DNA from: Candidatus Chromulinivoraceae bacterium
Lineage (GTDB): Bacteria > Patescibacteriota > Saccharimonadia > Saccharimonadales > Saccharimonadaceae
Reading direction: 5' to 3'
DNA length: 64,000 nt
NCBI GenBank assembly: GCA_035478595.1
Contig: DATIJL010000001.1
Span: forward strand, 1 to 64,000
Part shown: one piece after another, positions 15,783-24,230 of the stretch
How the letters are laid out: each line of letters starts with the position of its first letter
Numbering within the stretch: the stretch's first letter is position 1
Notes under the pieces: model-generated
The model's input: the letters and a program-made list of their open reading frames with translations, nothing else
Databases searched by the model: none
Told to the model about the DNA's origin: nothing
Translations under genes and position numbers: made by a program

Positions 15783-17692
15783 CCCTGGCCAGGAATCTTA
15801 AACTGGGCCGGGTCGTTAGATTGTGGAGGTGTGACGGGTACTGGATTAGCTGTTGCTCCAAAAACATCCTCTAATTTGTCCGGAGGTAGCGCACCCGAAG
15901 GCGCTGATGCATCAGGCATTGTAGGCATAGGAGGTAGTGTTGAAAAGTCTGGCATAGGAGGCATTGGTGGCAGTGACATTGGGGGAGGAACCGGTTGAGG
16001 GTTTGGAGCCGGTGCAGACTCTGACATGACTGGCGCACCCGAGGGTGTATACGGTACAGCCCCAAATGCTGCATCAACAGCAGCACGCGCTTCTTCGTGA
16101 GGCGAGCGATTGGCGCGATCGATATCTGCCAACGTTTCTTTTGGCTTTGGCGCCTCTATCACTGGGGTCGGAATAGGTGGCAATGCCGTACTTGCAGCAT
16201 TAACCGATGAGGGCGCATCCTCACGGAACGGATCTACCATTGGCGATTCTATCTCCGGTTGTGAAGCGGCATTCAGTGGTGACTGAAAGGTTGGGGTACT
16301 ATTACCAACGTAGCTATTACCACCGTGGGTCAAAATAGTATGATTACGTTCATCCTCAAGATCACGACGTTTATCTTCTTCAGCCTGTTCGGCTGTCGCA
16401 TTAAGCGTCCCACCTAGACTTGGAGCCTGCTCGCTCGCTTGCCAAGGCGCAGCAACAGGAGTCACTGATTTAGGTGATTGTTCAGCAGCTTCATCAACCT
16501 CCGCACCAGCGGCAGCGAGATCTTTTTGCAAGTCAGCGACTGATGGCGTAGTACCAGCGGCAGCGGCCGGAGCTACAGAAGCGAGCTGTTGAGCAAGGTT
16601 TTCTTCAGCCTTTGCTGCAGCTGCTTCCTGTTGAGCTGCGGGAACTTCTTTAGCCTGCTTCGCCAGTTCATCCTGTGCTGCTTGAGCGGCAGCGGCCTGT
16701 TTTTCTTCCTCTGTTTGCTCAGCAACTTCATCAAGACTACCCTCTTTTTCGTGAGAGATAACAAGTGAACCATCATCAGCCTTCTTTTTAGCGGTCGCTA
16801 GCTTTTCTACGGCTGGCTTTTTGGTAAGCTTAGTCGACTCACCCTCTGCTAGATCTGTCGTACCGTCCGAGTTTGCACTGGTCGAAGCTGTACTGTTACT
16901 ACCCGCGTTTGGCGTACTATCGTTGCCGATTTCGTGTGCTTCTTCCAGTTTTGAGGCAATCAGCTGCTGATTGGCGCCGGCTGACATAAGTTGCGCGGCA
17001 ATCGTCATCACGCGTGATGACGTCCGATTATTGCTGAAGCGATCAGTTGCGGCTACGATACCCGTTAAGAACGCCGTGGCGATCTGGTCATCCAATGTGC
17101 CCTTATCGCTCTTGAGTGATTCGACAAGGCTCACAAGCATCTCACTCAGGCTACTAGCGTTTGACTCCCGCCAATTAATGCTGCCGAGAGCGCTCTCGTT
17201 TTCTCCTGCACAAATAGACACGACTGTTGCATCGTGCAAGATCCGTCCATGAGCAGAAAGCGCACCGTCAAGATCATCTTTATCTCTCACACCCAATGCA
17301 AGAACAAGCTCAACGTTATAGTCACCTTGACTGAATTCAAGGTCGTCACCAGTGATGGTCGTGCGATACGGCGTAATAAATATCTTCACGACATCACCAT
17401 CCACCTTATAGCGAAGATGGTCGGCCTTTTCTTTGTCTAGTGCAATAATAAAGTCACGCAAACTATCGACAGTGTTCTCGAAAGTTTTTTGTGGATCCAA
17501 GAATGTAATAGCTGGAGGCACTTGTCCACTAAAGACAGCCGTAGCGTGCTTATTCATTTTATTAAGCAACAAAGTAAGTCCTAGTGCAGCACTCAGCTCG
17601 TCAACTGACGGGTTGGTGCTTACAGTCACCAGGATATTGCTGCTGTTCTTTACCTTATCGGCGATTTGCTGCTTAATGTTGCCATCGTTCAT
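15779..17692 (-). CDS. Degenerate DHH-domain protein with long Ala/Pro-rich tail
   Basis: The product has 637 residues. Residues 1-265 look like a DHH-family phosphoesterase fold: STNPSVDELSAALGL replaces the DPDAIGS motif, and SICAGENESALGSINW stands where NIDHHxxNxxFGxIN is expected, followed by ASSLSEML. The metal ligands (DHH) are absent, so it is probably not an active phosphoesterase. Residues ~265-430 are Ser/Thr then Ala/Glu/Lys-rich (coiled), and 430-637 are Pro/Ala-rich with repeated PPMP and PIPTP segments. No signal peptide or membrane helix is seen. It may be a scaffold or nucleotide-sensing protein. The start ATG has no strong ribosome site. Confidence 0.6.
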   Translation of the reverse strand: MNDGNIKQQIADKVKNSSNILVTVSTNPSVDELSAALGLTLLLNKMNKHATAVFSGQVPPAITFLDPQKTFENTVDSLRDFIIALDKEKADHLRYKVDGDVVKIFITPYRTTITGDDLEFSQGDYNVELVLALGVRDKDDLDGALSAHGRILHDATVVSICAGENESALGSINWRESNASSLSEMLVSLVESLKSDKGTLDDQIATAFLTGIVAATDRFSNNRTSSRVMTIAAQLMSAGANQQLIASKLEEAHEIGNDSTPNAGSNSTASTSANSDGTTDLAEGESTKLTKKPAVEKLATAKKKADDGSLVISHEKEGSLDEVAEQTEEEKQAAAAQAAQDELAKQAKEVPAAQQEAAAAKAEENLAQQLASVAPAAAAGTTPSVADLQKDLAAAGAEVDEAAEQSPKSVTPVAAPWQASEQAPSLGGTLNATAEQAEEDKRRDLEDERNHTILTHGGNSYVGNSTPTFQSPLNAASQPEIESPMVDPFREDAPSSVNAASTALPPIPTPVIEAPKPKETLADIDRANRSPHEEARAAVDAAFGAVPYTPSGAPVMSESAPAPNPQPVPPPMSLPPMPPMPDFSTLPPMPTMPDASAPSGALPPDKLEDVFGATANPVPVTPPQSNDPAQFKIPGQG

Positions 17693-17845
17693 GAAGGAGA
17701 GTTCCTAAACGTTTTTTATTTTTATGAGACTTTGATGGAACTATACCATAAGTAGTTTAAGTGAGTCAATATACTATTGGTTATAGGCATCCCCTGTCCG
17801 CATCCTTCTCTGGAGACTATTCTTAAATAGGTGTCATTGAATCAT
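17693..17845. other. Upstream region of the DHH-like gene, no gene seen
   Basis: About 150 bases of AT-rich sequence lie between the DHH-like gene and the IS66 insertion. I see no convincing ORF or RNA. Confidence 0.5.
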
Positions 17846-17853
17846 AACGGAGT
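17846..17853. repeat. Target-site duplication, left copy
   Basis: AACGGAGT directly abuts the left IS66 end and is repeated exactly at 19464-19471. Eight bases is the normal IS66 duplication length. Confidence 0.9.
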
Positions 17854-19463
17854 GTAACTGCTCACTGCCCCAACTGCGCCAACGCCTTGAAATAGCCTTG
17901 GGGTGCTGTGCGCCACGTAGTGGTGCACAGCGAAAGGACGGTGGCTAGTGCTTGCGCTCCTCGCTCAGACTTAGAGCCAAAGCTCCGCTTTCGCTTTAGT
18001 ACCAGCTGTCGTAAATCCCGTTCAGTTCGGTTGTTGTCACACGGTGTATCTTTTAGGAGACAGACGAATAGTCTGTCTTTCCCAGCTCTTTTGAGCTGGG
18101 CTTTCAGCCTCGTGAGTTTCTGTGGTTCACCAGCTCCCTCCGGTGCTGGTTGGTTGGCCAGTCGCTGTACTCGCTGCCAGAGTGTTTCGGCTTGCTGTTC
18201 TCGTACGACTTCGTCGTACGGTTCGTTGAGATACGTTCGTAGGTCTTGGTAGATACCAGCGAAGCTGGCATACCACAGCTCAACATACGGAAGCTGTTCT
18301 TCCGGAAGATGGGCATTGTAGCGGAGATCACGAATAGTCCTGTAGAGATGTGCCCAGCAGAGCTGCTGAGTCCCGGGGAGTGACTCGCTGCGGTACGCAG
18401 CGTAGTCGTCCGTAATACGGACGCCAGCAAAGGGCTGGTCGCTGTCCTCTCCGAATAGTGTGTGAGCATACGTCGCTCCGCGACTTTGCTCCAGGGCAAA
18501 GTAGACCTTTGCGCTCGTCCCGTCACAGAGATTCCATGCATAGCCATGACCCTGCTGGTCTTGGATTGGCCAGGGTGTTTCGTCGGCATGCACCACTGGT
18601 GCGGCTCGGATGTCGCTCTTCAGCTGAGTGTACGCCGGTAGCCAGGTTTGGTGTTGTTTCTGGAGGATATGAGCAATCTCACCGTCGGTGACGGTGAGAT
18701 TGTAGAGCGAAAGGAGCAGGCCGGTTGTTTGAGCGTAGCTCAACCCAACCACCGAAATGAGATGACAGACCAGAAGACGAGTATTGGAGCCAAGCGTCAC
18801 CGCCTGACCGCTGAGATCTTTATTCCCTCCGGTTGCGGCTCTGCCGCAGGCGAGGCATTCGCCTCGCTCAATGAGATACTTTGTCACTAACTGTGGTTGG
18901 TAGTCACGGGTCAGCTCGGGGAGCGGGATATCCTCTTCGTAGCGTTCGTGGATGGTCGTCTTGTTTGGATTGAAATGACCACCACAAGCGCAGGTGGCAG
19001 GAAGTGGCAGTGCCACTTCCTGCGTTACAGCGCTTGCTGGCGGCAATGGCCGCCGGTAGGAATCCTTGCTGCGAGGCTGCTTCGGTAGCGCAAAGAGAGT
19101 GGGAGTTACAGCGGGCGTTCCGCCCGCTGGTGGCCGTTTCTTCTTGCCGAAGACCATGGTTTGGAGTTCGGCTATTTGGATAGCCTGAGCGTCAATCTTC
19201 TCGAGGGCTTGAGCAAGCAGCTGACGCAGCTCAACATTCTCCGCTCGGATTACTTTGTTCTCAGCTTTGAGCTCAGCGATCTGACGCCGGTCACGAACAT
19301 GCAGCTTCCGCAGGTTGCGGAGCTCTACCATGCGCGAAGCGATAACGTCATCTGTGAGTTTTCGAGACATACGTGTGTTACAAGCTTTGTTTGTTTTTTA
19401 GTTCGTCCTAAACTAAAGTTTAGTCCGAACTGCCCTGAGGGGCAAGGGGGTGTGAGCAGTTAC
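17854..19463 (-). mobile_element. IS66-family insertion sequence, single-gene type
   Basis: The 1610-bp element is bounded by inverted repeats GTAACTGCTCAC (17854-17865) and GTGAGCAGTTAC (19452-19463) and an 8-bp direct target duplication. It has one gene, tnpC-like; tnpA and tnpB are absent, as in the ISBst12-type subgroup. Perfect duplication and an intact transposase indicate recent insertion. It landed just upstream of the promoter of the GC-rich gene at 19550. Confidence 0.92.
17862..19370 (-). CDS. tnpC: IS66 family transposase (TnpC-like)
   Basis: The 502-residue transposase has an N-terminal coiled coil with a leucine-zipper-like region (about 1-75), a linker, a zinc-binding segment (CACGGHFNP ... 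CLACG), and the catalytic core with VVHADETPW and ITDDYAAYRS. Near the C-terminus the IS66 segment CDNNRTERDLRQLVLKRK is present. The stop codon lies inside the left inverted repeat. Its length is full for the family, so it is probably active. Confidence 0.95.
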   Translation of the reverse strand: MSRKLTDDVIASRMVELRNLRKLHVRDRRQIAELKAENKVIRAENVELRQLLAQALEKIDAQAIQIAELQTMVFGKKKRPPAGGTPAVTPTLFALPKQPRSKDSYRRPLPPASAVTQEVALPLPATCACGGHFNPNKTTIHERYEEDIPLPELTRDYQPQLVTKYLIERGECLACGRAATGGNKDLSGQAVTLGSNTRLLVCHLISVVGLSYAQTTGLLLSLYNLTVTDGEIAHILQKQHQTWLPAYTQLKSDIRAAPVVHADETPWPIQDQQGHGYAWNLCDGTSAKVYFALEQSRGATYAHTLFGEDSDQPFAGVRITDDYAAYRSESLPGTQQLCWAHLYRTIRDLRYNAHLPEEQLPYVELWYASFAGIYQDLRTYLNEPYDEVVREQQAETLWQRVQRLANQPAPEGAGEPQKLTRLKAQLKRAGKDRLFVCLLKDTPCDNNRTERDLRQLVLKRKRSFGSKSERGAQALATVLSLCTTTWRTAPQGYFKALAQLGQ

Positions 19464-19471
19464 AACGGAGT
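19464..19471. repeat. Target-site duplication, right copy
   Basis: AACGGAGT, identical to 17846-17853, immediately follows the right inverted repeat of the IS66 element. Confidence 0.9.
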
Positions 19472-19474
19472 TCG

Positions 19475-19503
19475 TTGCAGATTAAATATCTTTGTGTTAT
19501 TGT
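19475..19503 (+). promoter_or_regulatory. Promoter of the 87-residue GC-rich gene
   Basis: TTGCAG (19475-19480), N17, TATTGT (19498-19503), only a few bases outside the IS66 right end. The leader contains CATGCA and AGGAGGTCCA, also present in the leader at 23570-23600. Confidence 0.6.
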
Positions 19504-19549
19504 ATGCATGTTCCATGCAACTCGCCTTTTTCTCAGGAGGTCCAGACCA

Positions 19550-19813
19550 ATGAGAGATTTCGATCTCTACTACCACCCCGCCGGCGCCGGTACGACGAGC
19601 GAGCCCGTCGTGATCACCTTCACGTTCCGGGTGCTCTCCCCGTCACTCGACGAGCTGCGCGAACAGCTTCCCGATACCGTTCTCCTTACGGAGACCGGAC
19701 CGAAGAGCTTCCGGCTCACTGGCGTCACTCCCGAGATGACGCGCGTCGAGGCTCTTGCAGTCTTCGACAAGCTCGTCCGGGACAACGGATGGAAAGGCAA
19801 GCACTTCGCCTAA
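19550..19813 (+). CDS. Unrecognised 87-residue GC-rich orphan
   Basis: I do not recognise a family. The product is soluble and acidic in the middle (SPSLDELREQLPDT), without a membrane helix or cysteines, and ends DKLVRDNGWKGKHFA. A strong AGGAGG precedes the ATG by nine bases. Codons end mostly in C or G, unlike rpsT downstream, so it belongs to the same foreign-looking group as 5384, 11379 and 23600. A perfect 16-bp hairpin without U-tract closes the unit. The alternating hydrophobic pattern (PVVITFTFRVLSP ... SFRLTGV) suggests a small alpha/beta domain. Confidence 0.75.
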   Translation: MRDFDLYYHPAGAGTTSEPVVITFTFRVLSPSLDELREQLPDTVLLTETGPKSFRLTGVTPEMTRVEALAVFDKLVRDNGWKGKHFA

Positions 19814-19827
19814 GTAGGAACCCCGTC

Positions 19828-19866
19828 GTCAGGCACTGCGTGCAGCACATGCACGCAGTGCCTGAC
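19828..19866 (+). terminator. Perfect 16-bp hairpin after the GC-rich gene
   Basis: GTCAGGCACTGCGTGC pairs with GCACGCAGTGCCTGAC around a 7-nt loop, with outer CCCG/CGGG. No U-tract follows, as in many actinobacterial terminators. Confidence 0.75.
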
Positions 19867-19882
19867 GCGGGATAATCACCAC

Positions 19883-19911
19883 TTTACATTTCGCACCTTT
19901 TACTCTATAAT
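19883..19911 (+). promoter_or_regulatory. Promoter of rpsT
   Basis: TTTACA (19883-19888), N17, TATAAT (19906-19911). The leader is about 40 nt and ends with AGAGGTAAAGAGG before the ATG. Confidence 0.7.
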
Positions 19912-19957
19912 CACACCTTGATTGTATCTATAACTTATAAGAGGTAAAGAGGAAATT

Positions 19958-20356
19958 ATGCCAATCATCAAATCAGCCATTAAACGAATGAAGCAGACTA
20001 TTGTTCGCCGCGACCGCAACGTCGGTATTAAGCACGATATCAAGACTGCAACTAAAGCTTTCATGGCAAACCCAACAAGCGAGGGTCTTTCAAAGGCTCA
20101 CAGCGAGCTTGACACTGCAGTTAAAAAGAAGCTCCTTAAAAAGAATACTGTTGCCCGTCGCAAGAGCCAACTTTCTAAAGTTGCTAAGGACGCCGGTGTT
20201 AAGCTAGCTACTGCTAAAAAAGCAGCTGCTCCTAAAACCACTGCCGCTAAAACTCCTGCAGCTGCGAAGAAAGCAGCTCCTAAAGCCGCGACTGCGGCCG
20301 TTAAGAAACCTGTTGCAGCCAAGAAACCTGCTGCAAAAAAGCCAGCAGCTAAATAG
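19958..20356 (+). CDS. rpsT: 30S ribosomal protein S20 with histone-like tail
   Basis: The first ~85 residues are a normal S20, a small subunit 16S-binding helical protein (KSAIKRMKQTIVRRDRNV, ARRKSQLSKVAKDAGV). About 45 residues are added, made only of A, K, P, T and V with repeats of the AAKKPA type, like bacterial H1-like and HU-tail sequences. The usual length is about 87 residues; this one is 132. The tail may bind RNA or DNA non-specifically, which is inference. A bidirectional terminator follows at 20374-20407. Confidence 0.93.
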   Translation: MPIIKSAIKRMKQTIVRRDRNVGIKHDIKTATKAFMANPTSEGLSKAHSELDTAVKKKLLKKNTVARRKSQLSKVAKDAGVKLATAKKAAAPKTTAAKTPAAAKKAAPKAATAAVKKPVAAKKPAAKKPAAK

Positions 20357-20373
20357 TACTCTGCTCTTTCTAT

Positions 20374-20407
20374 AAAAATACGCCGCGTAAAATGCGGCGT
20401 ATTTTTA
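20374..20407. terminator. Bidirectional terminator rpsT/holA
   Basis: AAAAATACGCCGC / GCGGCGTATTTTT around a short loop. Confidence 0.85.
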
Positions 20408-21313
20408 TATACACGCAACTTTTATAAGTGCACGCTCAACTAAAAGCCACGGGTCAGTGGCAGAGGTTTTAGCCACCGTGTCTGCCTCAGCAAAGGCAGT
20501 GACTACTTTTTTAGCACCACTACGACCAAGTTTTTTTGCAGCCGGTGCAAGCTTGGAAAGCGCGTATGGGTGTACACCCATATCCTTGGCGACTTCGGCA
20601 GACGGTTTATCGCTTATTGCAAGAACTGCGAGTTGTACCGCTTGACCACTTAAAAGACCAAGCAGTCTGAAGGCATCTTCAGTGACCTCAAGTGTTGTCA
20701 GTATTTTTTTAATTTTGGGTGCGTCACCTTTTAAAGCAGATTCAAATAACATAAAGACGTTCTCTAACGGGTTTGCCTCGATAAGTTCCTCTATCACCTC
20801 GGGCGATACAATATCCACCACGGACAGTTTTTCAAGCGCCTGAGCAAGCAGCCATTGGTCAACACCGACCCGGTCTATAAGTTTATGCGCACTTTTTTTA
20901 TCCAATGAATAGCCAAGCCGTGTCGCCTCGCTAATCACCCATTGTTCAGCTTTTACCGTGTCGCGTTCAGACCACAAAGTCGACTCTTTAATAATGGCTA
21001 CTTTTTGCAACTCTTTGTATGTTTTTATTCGTTTATCCGGCTTTGCTTCTATCAAAACAACTTGCACGTCATCGCTAATACGTGGCAACCAATCTATAAA
21101 ATTGCTCCAAATCGGCTTATTTTCAGAGAGATTTTTAATAATGACCAATCGTTTTGAAGCAAATAGTGTCGCTCCCATTAAGAGATCGGGCAACTGTTTA
21201 ATCTCAAGCTCGCTACCATCGATACGTTCAGCCACTCCATCAAACGAACTAACGATCTCACGAACTGTACGATCATTCTCAAAGCTATTTTCACCTGTTA
21301 CAAGAATTATCAT
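20405..21313 (-). CDS. holA: DNA polymerase III delta subunit
   Basis: The delta subunit opens the beta clamp within the clamp loader. The 302-residue protein shows MIILVTGENSF at the start (beta-strand of the AAA-like domain without a functional P-loop), FASKRLVIIKNL, the mid-region DQWLLAQALEKL, and the C-terminal collar (LLSGQAVQLAVLA). Identity across the family is low, so the call rests on the N-terminal strand pattern, length and collar. It is followed by fpg on the same strand upstream with a six-base gap. Confidence 0.85.
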   Translation of the reverse strand: MIILVTGENSFENDRTVREIVSSFDGVAERIDGSELEIKQLPDLLMGATLFASKRLVIIKNLSENKPIWSNFIDWLPRISDDVQVVLIEAKPDKRIKTYKELQKVAIIKESTLWSERDTVKAEQWVISEATRLGYSLDKKSAHKLIDRVGVDQWLLAQALEKLSVVDIVSPEVIEELIEANPLENVFMLFESALKGDAPKIKKILTTLEVTEDAFRLLGLLSGQAVQLAVLAISDKPSAEVAKDMGVHPYALSKLAPAAKKLGRSGAKKVVTAFAEADTVAKTSATDPWLLVERALIKVACI

Positions 21314-21319
21314 CTATCT

Positions 21320-22189
21320 CTATTCTACCTGACAATGCGGACAAATGTGCGTTCCACGACCGGCTACCTTAAACTTGATGATCGTCGTGCCGCAACGAAG
21401 ACACGGCTTGCCCTCGCGCCTGAACACACGCGCAAAGGTGAGATAGCTTCCTTTTTTGCCTTCAGCATTTACATAGTTTTTATCCGTACTTCCGCCCTTT
21501 TCAATGGCCGTGTTCATAACACTGCGAAGTTCAGTATATAGCCGAACAAATTCCTCCTGTGTTATGTCTCCGACAAGACGTTTTGGATGGATTTTGGCAC
21601 CCCATAGACTCTCGTCTGCATAAATATTTCCCACTCCTGCAATGACCGTTTGATCTAATAACGCCGCTTTAATACTAGTCTTCGCTCGCCGTTTAAAGCG
21701 CTCGGCAAATTCAACCGCCGTAAATTCTTCCCCTAGCGGCTCGGGGCCAACCTTTTTCATAAAATCAATATTCGGCACCTCAGCAGTTGGCATAAGACGT
21801 ACCCAACCAAACTTACGCTGGTCATTAAAGTAAAGATGAGACTCATCGTCAAACGTAAAAACAACCCTAGTGGAGCGGTCCGGAAGTGCTCCAACAAGAC
21901 TTTCATTTGGGTGCCCAGCCCCAAAGCGTGCCGATTTTGCAACAAACACCATTTGACCAGTCATTTTAAGGTGAATAACTAAGGTGTAGGAAGTAGAAAG
22001 ATCAATCAGCAGCACTTTTGCCCGCCGACGAATATCTGTTATTTTTGCACCAATCAAAAAGGCCTCAACGTCTGCCGCTGCATTTGGGAACCCTTTAGGC
22101 GTGTCGTGCGTCACCGCCTTAATAATACGACCGACAATCAAGTCTTGAAGCCCTCGACAAACCGTCTCTACCTCCGGAAGTTCAGGCAT
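21320..22189 (-). CDS. mutM: Formamidopyrimidine-DNA glycosylase
   Basis: Fpg excises 8-oxoguanine and other oxidised purines with an AP-lyase step. The 289-residue protein begins PELPEVETV, whose Pro2 is the nucleophile and Glu3 the acid. It has the helix-two-turn-helix VIAGVGNIYADE and the C-terminal zinc finger CLRCGTTIIKFKVAGRGTHI followed by CPHC. Length is normal. Its 5' end overlaps the HAD gene by eight bases. Confidence 0.96.
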   Translation of the reverse strand: MPELPEVETVCRGLQDLIVGRIIKAVTHDTPKGFPNAAADVEAFLIGAKITDIRRRAKVLLIDLSTSYTLVIHLKMTGQMVFVAKSARFGAGHPNESLVGALPDRSTRVVFTFDDESHLYFNDQRKFGWVRLMPTAEVPNIDFMKKVGPEPLGEEFTAVEFAERFKRRAKTSIKAALLDQTVIAGVGNIYADESLWGAKIHPKRLVGDITQEEFVRLYTELRSVMNTAIEKGGSTDKNYVNAEGKKGSYLTFARVFRREGKPCLRCGTTIIKFKVAGRGTHICPHCQVE

Positions 22190-22757
22190 TATTTTGTTCC
22201 ATGAGAGTCATCAGAGTATCACGACATTGTTCAACGTCTTTAAAAATAATTCCTTGCATACCTACCAGCTCAGCGCCTTGTACATTTACGGCGATGTCGT
22301 CGATCATAATACACTCTTCTGGCAATAAACCCAACTGCATTGCCACATACCGGTAAGCCTCGCTATTAGGTTTTGTCATACCAATCTCGCTCGAGAGAGC
22401 CACGATATCAAATAACTCCTTGAGTTCATCTGCTGTAAAGCTCCTCTCGATTGCGCCACGGCCGATATTGCTAAGCATCGCACACTTATACTGTGATTTT
22501 AATGACGCGACCAACTTAACCATATCGATACTTTTTATTTCCTGCGTATGAATAATTTCGCGGATTTCATCTGGTGTTTTATTCGTCAACTCACTCACCT
22601 GTTGAATGTATTCGTCCTGCGAGATATAGCCCCTGTCTGAGGCATGAGCAAGATCATCAAAAGCCTGACGGTTAGTCGCCGACGTTATGGACCGTAAATA
22701 AGAAAGACTGCCATGTACGAGAACGCCATAGCAGTCAAAGATAATTCCTCGTATCAC
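22182..22757 (-). CDS. HAD-superfamily hydrolase
   Basis: The 191-residue protein has motif I FDCYGVL (nucleophile D8; Tyr at the +2 position as in haloacid dehalogenase/epoxide-hydrolase-like members). It also has AMLSNIGRG (motif II), a Lys in MTKPNSEAY (motif III), and IMIDDIAVNV (motif IV). A helical cap lies at 15-85. The substrate is unknown. Start GTG 22757 is seven bases after TATAAT (22765-22770), hence a probable leaderless mRNA; it is translated together with mutM. Confidence 0.88.
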   Translation of the reverse strand: MIRGIIFDCYGVLVHGSLSYLRSITSATNRQAFDDLAHASDRGYISQDEYIQQVSELTNKTPDEIREIIHTQEIKSIDMVKLVASLKSQYKCAMLSNIGRGAIERSFTADELKELFDIVALSSEIGMTKPNSEAYRYVAMQLGLLPEECIMIDDIAVNVQGAELVGMQGIIFKDVEQCRDTLMTLMEQNNA

Positions 22758-22765
22758 ATTGTCTA

Positions 22766-23386
22766 TTATAGACTAAGCGTACTATTTGTGCCGAGGTTAA
22801 GTTTAGAAAGCAGTGTTTTTTGATCCGGAATTTGAGCTAAGAATAGACTACTAACCTGAGAAACACTGGCTTTAAACGAACCAGGCGATCCTTTACAGCT
22901 AGACGTCCACAGCTTTTTCACTGTGCTATCACCCTGCAAAACTTCAAACTCATACACAAGACCTGTTGCGCAAACACCGCGGGTGTCGTTCTTGTCACCG
23001 GTCAGTTCGTCACCAGTCATAAGATTTGCCTTATCGAGCGCATATACTAGCTGCTCATAGGCCTGCGTATTATTATCATAACTTTTAGCATCGATTTGTT
23101 GCTCTAAATAACCCTGGTAAGTTGTCAAGGCACGGCTAAATGGATTAATAACTACTTGATATGAATGAAAATTCTCGTTAGCAACAATCGGACCGCGTAC
23201 GGTCATCCGAACGCTATGATCAACAGAGGTTGAAAGCAATGCGTCGCGACCAGGATTACTAGCGGCCGGCTGCGCATTACCGCTAAGTAGCATGCGTCCC
23301 ACAGATACAAGTGCCGCGATAGCGATCGCAATGACGACAAGAACGAGGATAACGGGGACGATTCGATTTGAGTTGCCTCTATACAT
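22766..23386 (-). CDS. Unrecognised membrane-anchored protein
   Basis: I do not recognise a family. The product of about 206 residues has one N-terminal membrane helix (about 9-34, VPVILVLVVIAIAIAALVSV) and an extracytoplasmic part with two cysteines (VCATGL, SSCKGSPG) that could form a disulfide. I prefer ATG 23386 (MYRGNS); an upstream ATG at 23431 would add 15 residues. TTGACT-N17-TAACGT stands just before 23386, which favours the shorter form. Confidence 0.65.
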   Translation of the reverse strand: MYRGNSNRIVPVILVLVVIAIAIAALVSVGRMLLSGNAQPAASNPGRDALLSTSVDHSVRMTVRGPIVANENFHSYQVVINPFSRALTTYQGYLEQQIDAKSYDNNTQAYEQLVYALDKANLMTGDELTGDKNDTRGVCATGLVYEFEVLQGDSTVKKLWTSSCKGSPGSFKASVSQVSSLFLAQIPDQKTLLSKLNLGTNSTLSL

Positions 23387-23527
23387 ATTATTTACGTTAT
23401 CACTTTTTGGTCTAAAAGTCAATCCAAGCATTTATCTTTGTCCGTTGTTTTGTGTTGATTTTTTAAGCGCAAGCTCTATTACTTTAATCCATCATATCAT
23501 CAATATTGTTTTTGTCAATACAAAGAG

Positions 23528-23556
23528 TTGAAATTAATCTGTAAATATTATATAAA
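23528..23556 (+). promoter_or_regulatory. Promoter of the 167-residue GC-rich gene
   Basis: TTGAAA (23528-23533), N17, TATAAA (23551-23556). The leader carries CATGCACATTCGCACC and AGGAGGTCCA, resembling the leader of the 19550 gene. Confidence 0.7.
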
Positions 23557-23599
23557 AGATAAGGTTTGGGCATGCACATTCGCACCAGGAGGTCCATCA

Positions 23600-24103
23600 A
23601 TGCCTACGCCACCGTCTGCTCAACAGCTCCTCGACACGTTCCTACTCGGAATGACCTGGCTGCGCGAGGATAGGCCCGACATACTCGCCCGACCGGGGAG
23701 TAGTATCTTCTCGGCAATACGCCTGACCGGCGTCGTAAGTGAAGGTCAGCGTAAGCTTCTTGCCCGCAACACCCAGCTCATCACGCTGGCAATGCGACAC
23801 GGCGAGATCATCAAGGGAACGAGGCGGCCGCCGAAGCGCCTGCTGGAACCACGCGTAGCCACCACTGACAAGTATCTACTGACTCTGGTTACCGATTCGA
23901 GTCTCCAGTTCGACAAGTTGTTCGGTAGTCGCGGCTATCAGCACATCATCACCGAGTCCGGCATGATCTACGCACGGCAGATCGCACCACAATATGCGGC
24001 CATCCTTGACCGCGCGAAGTTCAACCATGCGTGGGAGGTCTTCAAGACGCAGATGCGTGCTAAGAACGCGCATAACCGCAGAAGAAGGCGGGATCTCCGA
24101 TAG
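23600..24103 (+). CDS. Unrecognised 167-residue GC-rich orphan
   Basis: I do not recognise a family. The product is soluble, mainly helical, and basic at the C-terminus (RAKNAHNRRRRRDLR), which may bind nucleic acid. Start at ATG 23600, nine bases after AGGAGG; the promoter at 23528-23556 excludes the longer frame. Codons are C/G-ending, unlike holA, mutM or polA around it. It is a lone transcription unit with a GC-rich hairpin and a U-tract terminator behind. The segment SSIFSAIRLTGVVSEGQRKL could be a small helix-turn-helix-like core, but this is not certain. Confidence 0.75.
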   Translation: MPTPPSAQQLLDTFLLGMTWLREDRPDILARPGSSIFSAIRLTGVVSEGQRKLLARNTQLITLAMRHGEIIKGTRRPPKRLLEPRVATTDKYLLTLVTDSSLQFDKLFGSRGYQHIITESGMIYARQIAPQYAAILDRAKFNHAWEVFKTQMRAKNAHNRRRRRDLR

Positions 24104-24187
24104 GTGGCAGTCCCCCATCCGACGAAGAAGTGTCCATCCGCATCACGCGTGAAGCAAAATACGGTGAAGATGACTTCGAGTGGTGAC
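24104..24187 (+). other. GC-rich stretch, possible small or broken ORF
   Basis: After the 167-residue gene one frame reads like protein (SDEEVSIRITREAKYGEDD then FEW and a TGA) but has no good start. Another frame opens with GTG at 24104. Both have the biased codons of the preceding gene. It may be a remnant of a second gene or the 3' part of a frameshifted one. Confidence 0.3.
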
Positions 24188-24230
24188 GAAACCAAGACCG
24201 ACTAGCTCTCCTTCGTGAAGATAGTCGGCC

